Shown piece by piece: positions 27,003 through 35,289 of a stretch of 64,000 nt of DNA. Source of the DNA: Microbacterium immunditiarum (GTDB lineage: Bacteria; Actinomycetota; Actinomycetes; Actinomycetales; Microbacteriaceae); NCBI RefSeq assembly GCF_013409785.1, contig NZ_JACCBV010000001.1, forward strand, positions 3,842,868-3,906,867. The letters run 5' to 3'. Made by a program: the position numbers and the translations under genes. Under the pieces are notes generated by a model that worked only from the letters and a program-made list of their open reading frames with translations, ran no database searches and was not told the DNA's origin. Positions within the stretch are counted from its first letter, which is position 1, and every line of letters begins with the position of its first letter.

Positions 27003-28405
27003 AGCTTGAACACTCTTCTCGGTTGATCGCCGACGCTGTCGCGGATGACGCGCTCGGCCTCTGTCATGGTCACGCGGCCCTCCATCACCAGACGGGCGAG
27101 GAAGCTGGCATCCACCCGACGTGCGGTGTCGTGACGGACGGGGATCGAGAGGAACGAACGAGTGTCGTCGATGAATCCTGAGCCTCGCGAGAATCCGGCC
27201 GTCTCCGTCACTGCCGCCCGGAACCGCATCATGGCGTCTGGCGCATCGAGGAACCACCAGGGCGCGCCCAGGTAGACGCTCGGGTAGAAGCCGGCAAGCG
27301 GGGCCAGCTCCCGGGATGCGGTGGCTTCATCCATGCCGAAGAGGACCAAATGGAATCCTGGCGCCGTCCCATAGCGCTCGAGGAGGGGCCGAAGCCCACG
27401 GACGAAGTCGACGGGAACCGGAATGTCATGGCCGGTGTCCGGGCCGAATCGCCGGAATGTGTCGGTGTGGTGATTGCGGAGAGCGCCGGCATGCAACGTC
27501 ATCACGAGCCCGTCTTCGACGCTCATGCGCGCGCTCTCGAGGAGCATATGAGCCGCGAATCGTGCCGCCTCTCGGGCATCGATGCGGCCAGCGCGCGCAT
27601 CGTCGTACAGCGCAGCAGCCTCACGCTCGGTGAGATGCGTCACCTCGGCCGACAGGGTGCCATGGTCCGCGGAGACGGCGCCGTGCCGGAGGAAGTGCTC
27701 TCGGCGCGAGGCGAGGGCGTCCAGATATGCGCGGTACCCGTCACCGGCGACGCCCGCCGTCAGGCGCTCGACGCGTTCGCGCCAGCCTGGCACAGTCGGG
27801 TCGAGGTATGCGTCCGGTCGAAACGTGGGAATGACCCTTCCGGATAGCGCCGCAGTCCCAGCGATCTCACGGTGCACGGCGAGGTCGTCGAGCGGGTCAT
27901 CGGTCGTTGCCAGGACCTCGATGCGGAACCTTTCGAACAGGGCGCGCGGCCGGTACTCAGGCCGCCAGAGTCGATCAGCGATCGCCTCGAAGAGCTGGTC
28001 AGCCACCGCGGCGGACGGCTCAGCGTCCACGCGCAGAATCTCTGAGAACGTAGTGCGCAGCCAACCGCCTGAGGCCGTGCCGCTGAAGTCACTCCAGTGA
28101 TCGCAGAAGTGCCGCCAGACCTCCCGGGGATCCGCCGCCGCCACATCCCCCTCGCGGACGGCGACACCAAGGTCCTGAAGTCCGATCCCGGCGGCGTGCA
28201 GCAACCGCGTGACGTAGTGATCGTTCGTGATGAACAGCTCGGCCGCGTTCGCGAAGGGACGGTTGTCGAGCAGGATCGCCGGGTCGACATGGCCATGAGG
28301 GGAGACGATCGGCGCGTCGGCAACGGAGTCGTAAAGAGCTCTCGCACGCGAGCGAACGGCTGGCTCCACCGGAAACAGTCGGTCCGGATCAATATCGATC
28401 GCCAC
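26999..28405 (-). CDS. uxaC: Glucuronate isomerase
   Basis: 468 residues, full length for the family, with the N-terminal H-G-H motif (I-V-S-P-H-G-H-V-D-P) near residue 37 and the conserved C-terminal E-x-G-R region before L-x-x-D-S-V. It isomerises glucuronate to fructuronate (and galacturonate to tagaturonate). It is the first gene of the four-gene hexuronate operon. Its GTG start coincides with the expected transcription start, so translation may be leaderless. Confidence 0.93.
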   Translation of the reverse strand: MAIDIDPDRLFPVEPAVRSRARALYDSVADAPIVSPHGHVDPAILLDNRPFANAAELFITNDHYVTRLLHAAGIGLQDLGVAVREGDVAAADPREVWRHFCDHWSDFSGTASGGWLRTTFSEILRVDAEPSAAVADQLFEAIADRLWRPEYRPRALFERFRIEVLATTDDPLDDLAVHREIAGTAALSGRVIPTFRPDAYLDPTVPGWRERVERLTAGVAGDGYRAYLDALASRREHFLRHGAVSADHGTLSAEVTHLTEREAAALYDDARAGRIDAREAARFAAHMLLESARMSVEDGLVMTLHAGALRNHHTDTFRRFGPDTGHDIPVPVDFVRGLRPLLERYGTAPGFHLVLFGMDEATASRELAPLAGFYPSVYLGAPWWFLDAPDAMMRFRAAVTETAGFSRGSGFIDDTRSFLSIPVRHDTARRVDASFLARLVMEGRVTMTEAERVIRDSVGDQPRRVFKL

Positions 28406-28411
28406 GTCTGA

Positions 28412-28450
28412 ACGTTACGGTTGGACAGCCGGTTTGTCAATCGATTGCCA
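28412..28450 (-). promoter_or_regulatory. Hexuronate operon promoter and LacI-type operator
   Basis: Reading leftward: operator TGGCAATCGATTGACA (28450-28435), a near-perfect 16-bp palindrome whose right half is also the -35 box TTGACA (28440-28435). After a 17-bp spacer comes TAACGT (28417-28412) as -10. The start point would fall at about 28405, on the uxaC GTG. The LacI gene just upstream is the obvious regulator. Confidence 0.65.
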
Positions 28451-28483
28451 TGATGCTTTCGTGCCTCTTGGGGGCGCCCGCTG

Positions 28484-29485
28484 TCAGGCGGCCGGTCCGA
28501 TCGAGTCGCGCTGAATGAATGTTGCCGATGCGGGCCGCTCCTCGGCGGCAGCGGCGTCGAGTGCCATCCGGATGGCGCGGGCGCCAAGCATGTCGAGGGG
28601 CGTGCGCACTGTCGCGAGCGCCGGGGCGATCAGGTCGGCCCCGAAGATGTCGTCGAAGCCGACGATGCTCAGCTGCTCAGGGACGGCCACACCGAGCGCC
28701 TGCAGACGCCGTATGACGCCGATCGCCATCAGATCGTTGAAGGCGATGACGGCCGTGGCTTCTCCGGGGATGGCTCGGGCCGCTTGATGGCCTCCCGCGA
28801 GGGTCGGGGGGAACGGTCCCAGGACTTCAACGACGAGGCCAAGCTGCTGCGAAGCGGTGGTGATGACTCGGCGGCGTTCTCGGCTCATCCAGGATCGTGA
28901 TGGCCCCGAGAGGTAGACAAGTGATTGGTGGCCAAGGGCCTTCAGTGCGGAGAGAGCCTCTTCGACCCCCCTTTGAAGGTCGGGTACGGCTGCGGCAACG
29001 TCCGGTACCCGCCGGTTGATGAGCACGACACGCTTGCGCTTGGCCAACTCGGCGATCTGTCGATTCGTCAACCGCGATGCAACTAGGACGAGCGCGTCGA
29101 CGGACGGGATCAGCCTCGCGGCCGCCTCCGCCTCGTGAGCGCCTGACTCCTCGGACTCCGCGAAGATCACCGTGTAGCCGTGCAGTCGCGCTTCGCGCTG
29201 AGCACCTCGCACGATATCGAAGTACACCGGGTTGCCGAGATCGGAGACGATGAGGGCGATCGTCGACGAGCGCCCCGTCTGGAGAGCCTGTGCCATGGGG
29301 TTGAGCTGATAGCCGAGTTCCTCGGCTACTTTGCGGATCCGTGCCTCGGTTGTCGCGTTGAGGCGGCCCGGGACTCGAAGGGCGCGGGACACCGTGGACG
29401 GTGAGACCCCTGCGGCTTCTGCCACGTGATAGATCGTTGGCGTGGAATGCGTCCGTTCGGGGTTGGGCGGCGAACTCGTCGGCAT
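28484..29485 (-). CDS. LacI-family regulator of the hexuronate operon
   Basis: 333 residues: HTH (T-I-Y-H-V-A-E-A-A-G-V-S-P-S-T-V-S-R-A-L-R), hinge and sugar-binding domain with I-V-G-F-D-D-I-F near the end. It stands 78 bp upstream of uxaC on the same strand, with a strong palindromic operator between them. Probably de-repressed by a hexuronate intermediate; the effector is not known. Confidence 0.93.
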   Translation of the reverse strand: MPTSSPPNPERTHSTPTIYHVAEAAGVSPSTVSRALRVPGRLNATTEARIRKVAEELGYQLNPMAQALQTGRSSTIALIVSDLGNPVYFDIVRGAQREARLHGYTVIFAESEESGAHEAEAAARLIPSVDALVLVASRLTNRQIAELAKRKRVVLINRRVPDVAAAVPDLQRGVEEALSALKALGHQSLVYLSGPSRSWMSRERRRVITTASQQLGLVVEVLGPFPPTLAGGHQAARAIPGEATAVIAFNDLMAIGVIRRLQALGVAVPEQLSIVGFDDIFGADLIAPALATVRTPLDMLGARAIRMALDAAAAEERPASATFIQRDSIGPAA

Positions 29486-29634
29486 TCGTTCCTGTCTCCG
29501 GTCGGCGGCCCCGGCGTCGGGCAGCAGTCGTAAGCTACACCACCTCCCGCCAGCTCCCCGCCGATGTGGAGTTCAGGGTGGGTCCTCTGGATCAGGTCAT
29601 CGGCGGTTGGGCCGGCGTGCCGCACCACAGAAGA

Positions 29635-30726
29635 CTAGAACGCGCGCGCGAGCGTGGCGCCGGCCGCACGAAGCCATCGCTCTGGATTCGCGAGCGAAGT
29701 GTTGGCGTCGCCTGCGATCGCGGTCAGGGACAGCGCCGCCGCGTAGGCTGACAGGTCTGCTTCGGGGGAAATCTGTCCTGCGACGAGCGCGGCGGAGACT
29801 GTGCACTCTGCGGCGAGGCGTGTGACGAAGGACGGCACCTTGCCGCCGGCGGATTGGCCGTCGAATGCGCCTTCGCCGGTGACGACGAGGTCCGCGCCGA
29901 TGATTGCGTCGTGCAGCCCGATCAGTTCAGCTACTTCGGCTGCGCCGGGGGTCAGTTGAGCGCCCCAGGCGTGCATCGCGAACCCCGTACCGCCCGCGGC
30001 CCCCGATCCGGGTGTGGTCGGGTCGCGGCGTACCGCGTCTGCGAAGCGGGCGAGCGCGGCATCCGTTCCGGGGAGGTCTTGGGCGTCGAAGCCTTTCTGC
30101 GGTCCGAACACGTGAGCGGCGCCGTTCGGCCCGGTCAGCGGGTTGACGACGTCGCAGAGCACGACGACACCGTCCGGCGGCACCGACCGTAGGCCGGAGA
30201 GGTCCACGTCGGACACCGCGAGCAGTCCGCGCGCACCACGCGCGACCGGTTCGCCAGTGGCGTCAAGGATGCGAGCACCGAGTGCGGTCAGCACCCCGAT
30301 TCCACAATCGGTTGAGGCGCTTGAGCCGATGCCGAGGACGATCCTTGACACTCCGTGGTCGAGCGCGGCGGCGATCGCCTGCCCGAATCCGAGTGTGTCA
30401 GCGTCCCACGGGAGTCTCTCGTCGCCGAGGAGTTCGATGCCGCTCGTCGAGGCCAGTTCGACGACTCCGGTGCGGTCCGGCAGCAGAACCCACGCGGTAT
30501 CCACCGGGTCGCCGCGCGGACCGGGGACTGTGACCGGCATCCGCCGCGCGCCGGCGACCGCAGCTTCGAAGGCCGCTAGTGTTCCCTCACCGCCGTCCGC
30601 CATAGGGCGCAGCACAGCGGTCACATCGCCCCTGACCGAAATCCAGCCGGCGGCCAGCGCGGTAGCGGCAGACGCTGCCGTGACGGAGCCCTTGAAGCTG
30701 TCGGGCGCGAAGACGACCCGTGTCAC
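29635..30726 (-). CDS. Glycerate kinase (GarK/GlxK family)
   Basis: 363 residues with the family motifs A-P-D-S-F-K-G-S at the N-terminus, P-M-A-D-G-G-E-G-T, G-I-G-S-S-A-S-T-D-C-G-I-G and the C-terminal T-G-E-G-A-F-D. It phosphorylates D-glycerate, usually to 2-phosphoglycerate. The GTG start overlaps the LacI stop (GTGA). It is the last gene of the Idh-DUF993-isomerase-LacI-kinase operon, suggesting that this pathway, or the hydroxyacid dehydrogenase at 15530, generates glycerate. Confidence 0.93.
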   Translation of the reverse strand: MTRVVFAPDSFKGSVTAASAATALAAGWISVRGDVTAVLRPMADGGEGTLAAFEAAVAGARRMPVTVPGPRGDPVDTAWVLLPDRTGVVELASTSGIELLGDERLPWDADTLGFGQAIAAALDHGVSRIVLGIGSSASTDCGIGVLTALGARILDATGEPVARGARGLLAVSDVDLSGLRSVPPDGVVVLCDVVNPLTGPNGAAHVFGPQKGFDAQDLPGTDAALARFADAVRRDPTTPGSGAAGGTGFAMHAWGAQLTPGAAEVAELIGLHDAIIGADLVVTGEGAFDGQSAGGKVPSFVTRLAAECTVSAALVAGQISPEADLSAYAAALSLTAIAGDANTSLANPERWLRAAGATLARAF

Positions 30727-31757
30727 GAGCGTCGAGGCGTGCTGTCGCGAACCAGTACTTCAAGCCTCAGCGAACCGGCGTCCAGCAGCCATTCGTCATC
30801 GGTCGAAGCCTGGAATGCCTCATGCCCGACCTGGGCAAGGGGCACGTGCACTGTTGTCAGTGCAGGTGTCACGTCGAGGCATGCCGGAATGTCGTCGAAT
30901 CCGGCCAGGGCGATGTCCGTCCCTGGCTCACGACCAGCCGCACGCAACGCCGACAGCGCCCCGATCGCGACGATGTCACTGACCGCGAATACGACGGTCC
31001 CCGCGTCGACGCCGTCGGCGAGGGCCCGTGCCATGAGGTCATTACCGGAGTCTCGAGTGAACACACCGCGGTAGACGCGCGGTGCGGTGCCGCCGCCAGC
31101 TGTGAACCCCGCTGTTATCCCGGCGAGTCGTTCATCGCTAGTGAGGACGCCGTCCGCGGCCGCCAGCACGAGGGCTCGCCGGTAGCCACGCTCAGCGAGC
31201 GCGAGGCCGAGAGCCTCACCGCCGCCTCGGTTGTCGACAGAGACGTTCCGGACGGTGTCGGAGCCTGCCCCCAACGCGACCACGTGACCTCCCGCTTCGG
31301 CGATCAGCCTGAGCTCGTTGGCGAGTTCAGGCTCGAATTCGTGAGAAGAGCGCGACGCGGCAAGGATGAGCCCCCGCGGCCTCTGACCGCGCAGCGCCCG
31401 GACGAGCCGGACTTCGCGTGCGTCGTCACGCTCTGTGATCGCGACGGTGACGATGAGGCCGGCAGCGTTCGCGGCGCGAGCGACTCCTGATGCGATCTCG
31501 CCGAAGTACGGGTCCGCGATGTCCGCCACCAGTAGCGCGATGATCGCGGACGTGCCCCGAGCGGTCGCTTGCGCCGAGAGGTTGGCAGTGTAGCCGAGGC
31601 GCTCGGCGGCCGCTTCAACCAGGCCTCGATACGACTCCGCGACCCTTCGTGTCGACCCGTTCAGCACGCGCGAGGCAGTCGCCATTGACACGCCGGCCTC
31701 GAGCGCAACGTCTTGGAGCGTAACCGAGCCGCCAGCGTGGCGTGCGTGGACTGTCAC
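30723..31757 (-). CDS. LacI-family regulator inside the Idh operon
   Basis: 344 residues from the GTG at 31757, 10 nt after the isomerase stop. N-terminal HTH (V-T-L-Q-D-V-A-L-E-A-G-V-S-M-A-T-A-S-R-V-L-N) and sensor domain ending A-G-F-D-D-I-P. It is embedded in the operon, probably autoregulated through the two palindromes at 35104-35150. Longer frames upstream are shadows of the isomerase gene. Confidence 0.9.
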   Translation of the reverse strand: MTVHARHAGGSVTLQDVALEAGVSMATASRVLNGSTRRVAESYRGLVEAAAERLGYTANLSAQATARGTSAIIALLVADIADPYFGEIASGVARAANAAGLIVTVAITERDDAREVRLVRALRGQRPRGLILAASRSSHEFEPELANELRLIAEAGGHVVALGAGSDTVRNVSVDNRGGGEALGLALAERGYRRALVLAAADGVLTSDERLAGITAGFTAGGGTAPRVYRGVFTRDSGNDLMARALADGVDAGTVVFAVSDIVAIGALSALRAAGREPGTDIALAGFDDIPACLDVTPALTTVHVPLAQVGHEAFQASTDDEWLLDAGSLRLEVLVRDSTPRRS

Positions 31758-31767
31758 GTTCGTGAGT

Positions 31768-32637
31768 CTAGGTGGCGAGGTATGAGGCGACCGTTCGGCC
31801 GAACGTGTCCGCGGTGCGGGCCACCGCGTCCTCCGGCTCGGTAGCCCAGATGTCCTCGTTGAAGATCTCCACTTCGATGTCGCGGTCATAGCCGGTCGCG
31901 ATGACCGCATGAGTCAGAGCGCGCAGGTCGATGACGCCGTCGCCCGGGTAGTGCCGGCTGAGCAGCACGTCCGCGGCGAGCGGGGTCTTCCAGTCACACA
32001 CCTGGTACGTGGCGAGCCGCCCTTCGCGCCCTGCCCGCTCGACGTGAGCGAGGACGTCCGGGTCCCACCAGATGTGGAACGCGTCGACGGTCACGCCGAC
32101 CGTGGTGGGGTCGAAGTCCTCCGCGATATCAAGCGCTTGTCCGAGCGTGGAGACGACGCAGCGGTCGGACGCGTACATCGGATGCAATGGCTCGATCGCG
32201 AGCGTGACGCCGGCGGCGGCGGCATCCGAGGCCAGTTCGCCGATCGCGTCGCGCACACGCTCGCGCGCGCCGGTGAGGTCGCGGGACCCGGCCGGCAGCC
32301 CACCGGCGACGAGCACGAGCACGGCGGTCGAGCCGGCCGCACCGGCGGCTGCCAGGGCTGCAGTCTCTTCGATCGCCACCCGATTGTCGTCGATGGACGC
32401 CCGACGATCCGGGCCTTCGGGCATGGTGAAGAACCCCCCGCGGCAGTGGGTTGTGAAGCGCAGACCCGAATCGGTGAGCATCCTCGCCGCGGTCGCGAGA
32501 CCGACCTTTTGTACCGGCTCACGCCACAGCCCGATCGCTCCCACCCCAGCGTCCGCGGTGACCTGGAGTGCTGTCGCGAGGTCGGCGTGTTTGATGGTGG
32601 CCTGGTTGATGGACAGACGCGGATGCGGGGCGGTCAT
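31768..32637 (-). CDS. Sugar phosphate isomerase/epimerase-type TIM barrel
   Basis: 289 residues from ATG 32637 overlapping the DUF993 stop (ATGA). AP_endonuc_2 fold with metal-ligand stretches L-A-I-E-P-L-H-P-M, D-A-F-H-I-W-W, H-Y-P-G-D-G and I-E-V-E-I-F-N. Relatives act as ketose epimerases, xylose isomerase-like enzymes or 3-keto-glycoside-cleaving enzymes. Pairing with a Gfo/Idh oxidoreductase makes an oxidise-then-cleave or oxidise-then-isomerise route likely; the substrate is unknown. Confidence 0.85.
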   Translation of the reverse strand: MTAPHPRLSINQATIKHADLATALQVTADAGVGAIGLWREPVQKVGLATAARMLTDSGLRFTTHCRGGFFTMPEGPDRRASIDDNRVAIEETAALAAAGAAGSTAVLVLVAGGLPAGSRDLTGARERVRDAIGELASDAAAAGVTLAIEPLHPMYASDRCVVSTLGQALDIAEDFDPTTVGVTVDAFHIWWDPDVLAHVERAGREGRLATYQVCDWKTPLAADVLLSRHYPGDGVIDLRALTHAVIATGYDRDIEVEIFNEDIWATEPEDAVARTADTFGRTVASYLAT

Positions 32638-33851
32638 GCGCGCACTCCCGGAACTTCGATTTCGTTGTGGCGGAGCAAGCCATGCCACCGAGTGGCGGCG
32701 AGCTCGGGCTGCTCGAGCGCATGCGAGGCGTTCGCGAGCTCGACGATGCGCGACAGATGGGGCAGGCTGCGTGCGGAGTGCAGACCACCGACCATCTGGA
32801 ATGCCGGCTGGTGCCCGTTCAGCCAGGACAAGAACGCAATACCGGTCTTGTAGTAGAACGTCGGCGCGGCGAACACCTGACGACTGAGCTCCTCGGTAGG
32901 CCCGAGGACCTCCAGGTATTGTGCGGGGTCGCCGGCGTCGAGGGCCTGGATCGCCGCGGAGGCGACCGTGGTGATCGCGGCGAAAGCACCCAGCAGGGCA
33001 TCAGAATGTTGCCGCGGAGACGCGGGATCTCGCGACGGCTGCGCGGCGTCCGGCACGTCGGCACCGCCGATCAGGCCGACGTAGTTGTAGTCATCGCCGG
33101 TAAGCATACGGACCCCATCTGGGAGCCGCTCGCGCAGCGACACCTCGGCTGCCGCATCAAGAAGGCTCATCTTGACACCGGCGACCTTGCCCGGGTTCTC
33201 CGCGATGATCCGCAACAGCACATCGGATGCCTCACGCCAGTCGCTGGACCCGAAGTAGCCCTCGAGCACCGGGTCGAACGCCGTGCCAAGCCAGTGCAGA
33301 ATCACGGGCGCCGACGCCGATTGCAGGACGGCGGCGTATACACGCAGGTAGTCGGCACGAGACGAGGCGGCACGGGCCAAGTGCCGCGAGGCCATTAGAA
33401 CAGGGCCGGCGCCTTGATCCTCCGTGAAGTGCAGCTGCTCCTTGTACGCGTCGATGATCTCCGGAAGCGAGATCCTCTCGGCGTCGACGTGGTCGGTGTT
33501 GACGCCGACGACGACCGAACCCCCCTCTTCCTGCGCGACCTGCGAAGACCGTGCGATGAGATCGCGCGTCGCGGTCGCGTCAAGGCCCATATTCCGCTGC
33601 GCGGTATCCATCGCGTCGGCGACACCGAGACCCCACGAGTACACGTGGCGACGGAACGCGAGCGTGGCATCCCAGTCGATCTCGGCGGGCTGCCCCGGGG
33701 TGTTGTCGGCCCATGCCCTGGGTACGACGTGTGCGGCGGCGTACGCCACGCGACCTCGGAGCGGACCTTCCGGCTTGGCGTAGCCGGGATCGTCGTTGAG
33801 CGCCACGCTCGAGGTGGCGCCTTTCGACGAGAGCAGAGTGAGCGTCGGCAT
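32634..33851 (-). CDS. DUF993 family protein (DHDPS-like aldolase fold)
   Basis: 405 residues. Sequence features such as P-V-I-L-H-W-L-G, K-V-A-G-V-K-M-S-L-L-D with a candidate Schiff-base lysine, and M-L-T-G-D-D-Y-N-Y fit DUF993, a group distantly related to dihydrodipicolinate synthase/N-acetylneuraminate lyase. No member has a function that I can name with certainty. It lies 4 nt after the Gfo/Idh gene and overlaps the isomerase, so all three probably act in one pathway, perhaps as the carbon-carbon lyase step. Confidence 0.8.
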   Translation of the reverse strand: MPTLTLLSSKGATSSVALNDDPGYAKPEGPLRGRVAYAAAHVVPRAWADNTPGQPAEIDWDATLAFRRHVYSWGLGVADAMDTAQRNMGLDATATRDLIARSSQVAQEEGGSVVVGVNTDHVDAERISLPEIIDAYKEQLHFTEDQGAGPVLMASRHLARAASSRADYLRVYAAVLQSASAPVILHWLGTAFDPVLEGYFGSSDWREASDVLLRIIAENPGKVAGVKMSLLDAAAEVSLRERLPDGVRMLTGDDYNYVGLIGGADVPDAAQPSRDPASPRQHSDALLGAFAAITTVASAAIQALDAGDPAQYLEVLGPTEELSRQVFAAPTFYYKTGIAFLSWLNGHQPAFQMVGGLHSARSLPHLSRIVELANASHALEQPELAATRWHGLLRHNEIEVPGVRA

Positions 33852-33855
33852 CCGG

Positions 33856-35058
33856 TCAGCCCAGCGTCAGCGTCGGCAGGTCGACCTTGCGGCCCTCGCG
33901 GCTGGACTGCAGGCCGGCTTCGGCCAGCAGAACACCGCGCGCGCCCGAGAGGAGGTCGAAGGCGTAATCGGTACCCTGCACGTACGAGGCGAGGAATTCC
34001 TCCCACTGCTGACGGAATCCGTTCAGGAACAAGTCGTTCGTAGGCACCGCGGCCCAGTCGCCGTGGTAATCGTGCTCGTCGGCAAGGTCGGGGTTCCACA
34101 CCGGCTTCGGGGTCGCGTTGCGGTGCTGGATCTTCGCGCCGAACAGCCCGACCACCGCCGAGCCATGAGTGCCGTCCACATGGAACTCGACGAGCTCGTC
34201 ACGGTTCACACGGGTCGTCCAAGACGAGTTGATCTGCGCCACGACGCCGCCATCGAGCTCGAACACCGCGTACGCGGCATCCTCCGCGGTCGCGGTGTAG
34301 CGCCCGCCGTTCTCGTCCCAGCGGTCCCGGATGTGCACCGCCGCGTGGGTGTAGACCGACTTCACCTCGCCGAACAGGTTCTCCAGCACATAGTTCCAGT
34401 GCGGGAACATGTCGACGATGATCCCGCCGCCGTCCTCGGTGCGGTAGTTCCAGCTCGGCCGCTGCGCTTTCTGCCAGTCTCCCTCGAACACCCAGTACCC
34501 GAACTCCCCCCGCACCGACAGGATGCGGCCGAAGAAGCCCGAATCGATCAGTCGCTTCAGCTTCTGCAGGCCGGGCAGGTAGAGCTTGTCGTGTACGACG
34601 CCCGCCTTCACGCCTCTGTCCTGTGCGAGCCGAGCCAGCTCAAGGGCCTCTTCGACCGATTCGGCCGTCGGCTTCTCTGTGTAGATCGCCTTGCCCGCAG
34701 CGATCGCCTTGCGCAGAGCCGCCGCGCGCGCCTTCGTGACGAGGAAGTCGGCGTAGATATCCCACCGCGGGTCGGCCAGTGCCGCGTCAAGGTCGGTCGT
34801 GTAGTCGTCGATGCCGTGCCGGGCGGCGAGCTCAGCGAGCTTGGCCTCGCGGCGGCCGACGAGCAGCGGCTTGACGGTCACCCGCGTGCCGCCCGGCAGC
34901 TCGATACCGCCCTGGTCGCGGATCGCGAGAATCGAGCGGACCAGGTGCTGGCGGTACCCCATGCGGCCGGAGACCCCATTCATGATGATGCCGACCTCGC
35001 GCGCCGCAGCCGTCGGCGAAAGAACTTCAGGCACGGGGATGGCGGTTGTCTCTGACAC
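33856..35058 (-). CDS. Gfo/Idh/MocA-family NAD(P)-dependent sugar oxidoreductase
   Basis: 400 residues from the GTG at 35058, preceded by a purine-rich site. Rossmann domain with G-V-S-G-R-M-G-Y-R at the nucleotide-binding turn and the E-K-P-T-A-E catalytic-lysine motif. The following alpha/beta domain has D-E-H-D-Y-H-G-D near the end. It is the first gene of a five-gene operon. The family oxidises hydroxyls of sugars or inositols; the context (DUF993, isomerase, LacI, glycerate kinase) points to catabolism of an unusual sugar. Confidence 0.88.
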   Translation of the reverse strand: MSETTAIPVPEVLSPTAAAREVGIIMNGVSGRMGYRQHLVRSILAIRDQGGIELPGGTRVTVKPLLVGRREAKLAELAARHGIDDYTTDLDAALADPRWDIYADFLVTKARAAALRKAIAAGKAIYTEKPTAESVEEALELARLAQDRGVKAGVVHDKLYLPGLQKLKRLIDSGFFGRILSVRGEFGYWVFEGDWQKAQRPSWNYRTEDGGGIIVDMFPHWNYVLENLFGEVKSVYTHAAVHIRDRWDENGGRYTATAEDAAYAVFELDGGVVAQINSSWTTRVNRDELVEFHVDGTHGSAVVGLFGAKIQHRNATPKPVWNPDLADEHDYHGDWAAVPTNDLFLNGFRQQWEEFLASYVQGTDYAFDLLSGARGVLLAEAGLQSSREGRKVDLPTLTLG

Positions 35059-35103
35059 GGAGGAGTCCGTTCTCTCGTCGCTACCGGATAGGCATAGGAA
35101 GGC

Positions 35104-35150
35104 GGCAAGCGCTTTCCCAGGTCGAGTGTATGAGCAGGATAGCGCTTTCC
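35104..35150 (-). promoter_or_regulatory. Paired LacI operators and promoter of the Idh operon
   Basis: Two near-palindromes, GGCAAGCGCTTTCC (35104-35117) and GGATAGCGCTTTCC (35137-35150), lie 33 bp apart, three helical turns. Reading leftward, TTGCGG and TACACT spaced by 18 bp can serve as -35 and -10, with the second operator in the spacer. The in-operon LacI regulator is the likely ligand. Confidence 0.65.
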
Positions 35151-35289
35151 GCAAAGCGGTTCAGAGGCTTCGACGGGCGCCGCGCCAGCGCCAGCCATGC
35201 GACGAGCGGAACATGCGCGACAGATCGCTGTCGCTCCCCCGATCCCCGCCCCGTCGATCGCGACGCCGCCTCCCCCGAACGAGGACCGC

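Noticed and set aside
27316..28100. Plus-strand frames opposite uxaC and uxuB
   Set aside because: They are shadows of the hexuronate genes, with no start signals or domains.
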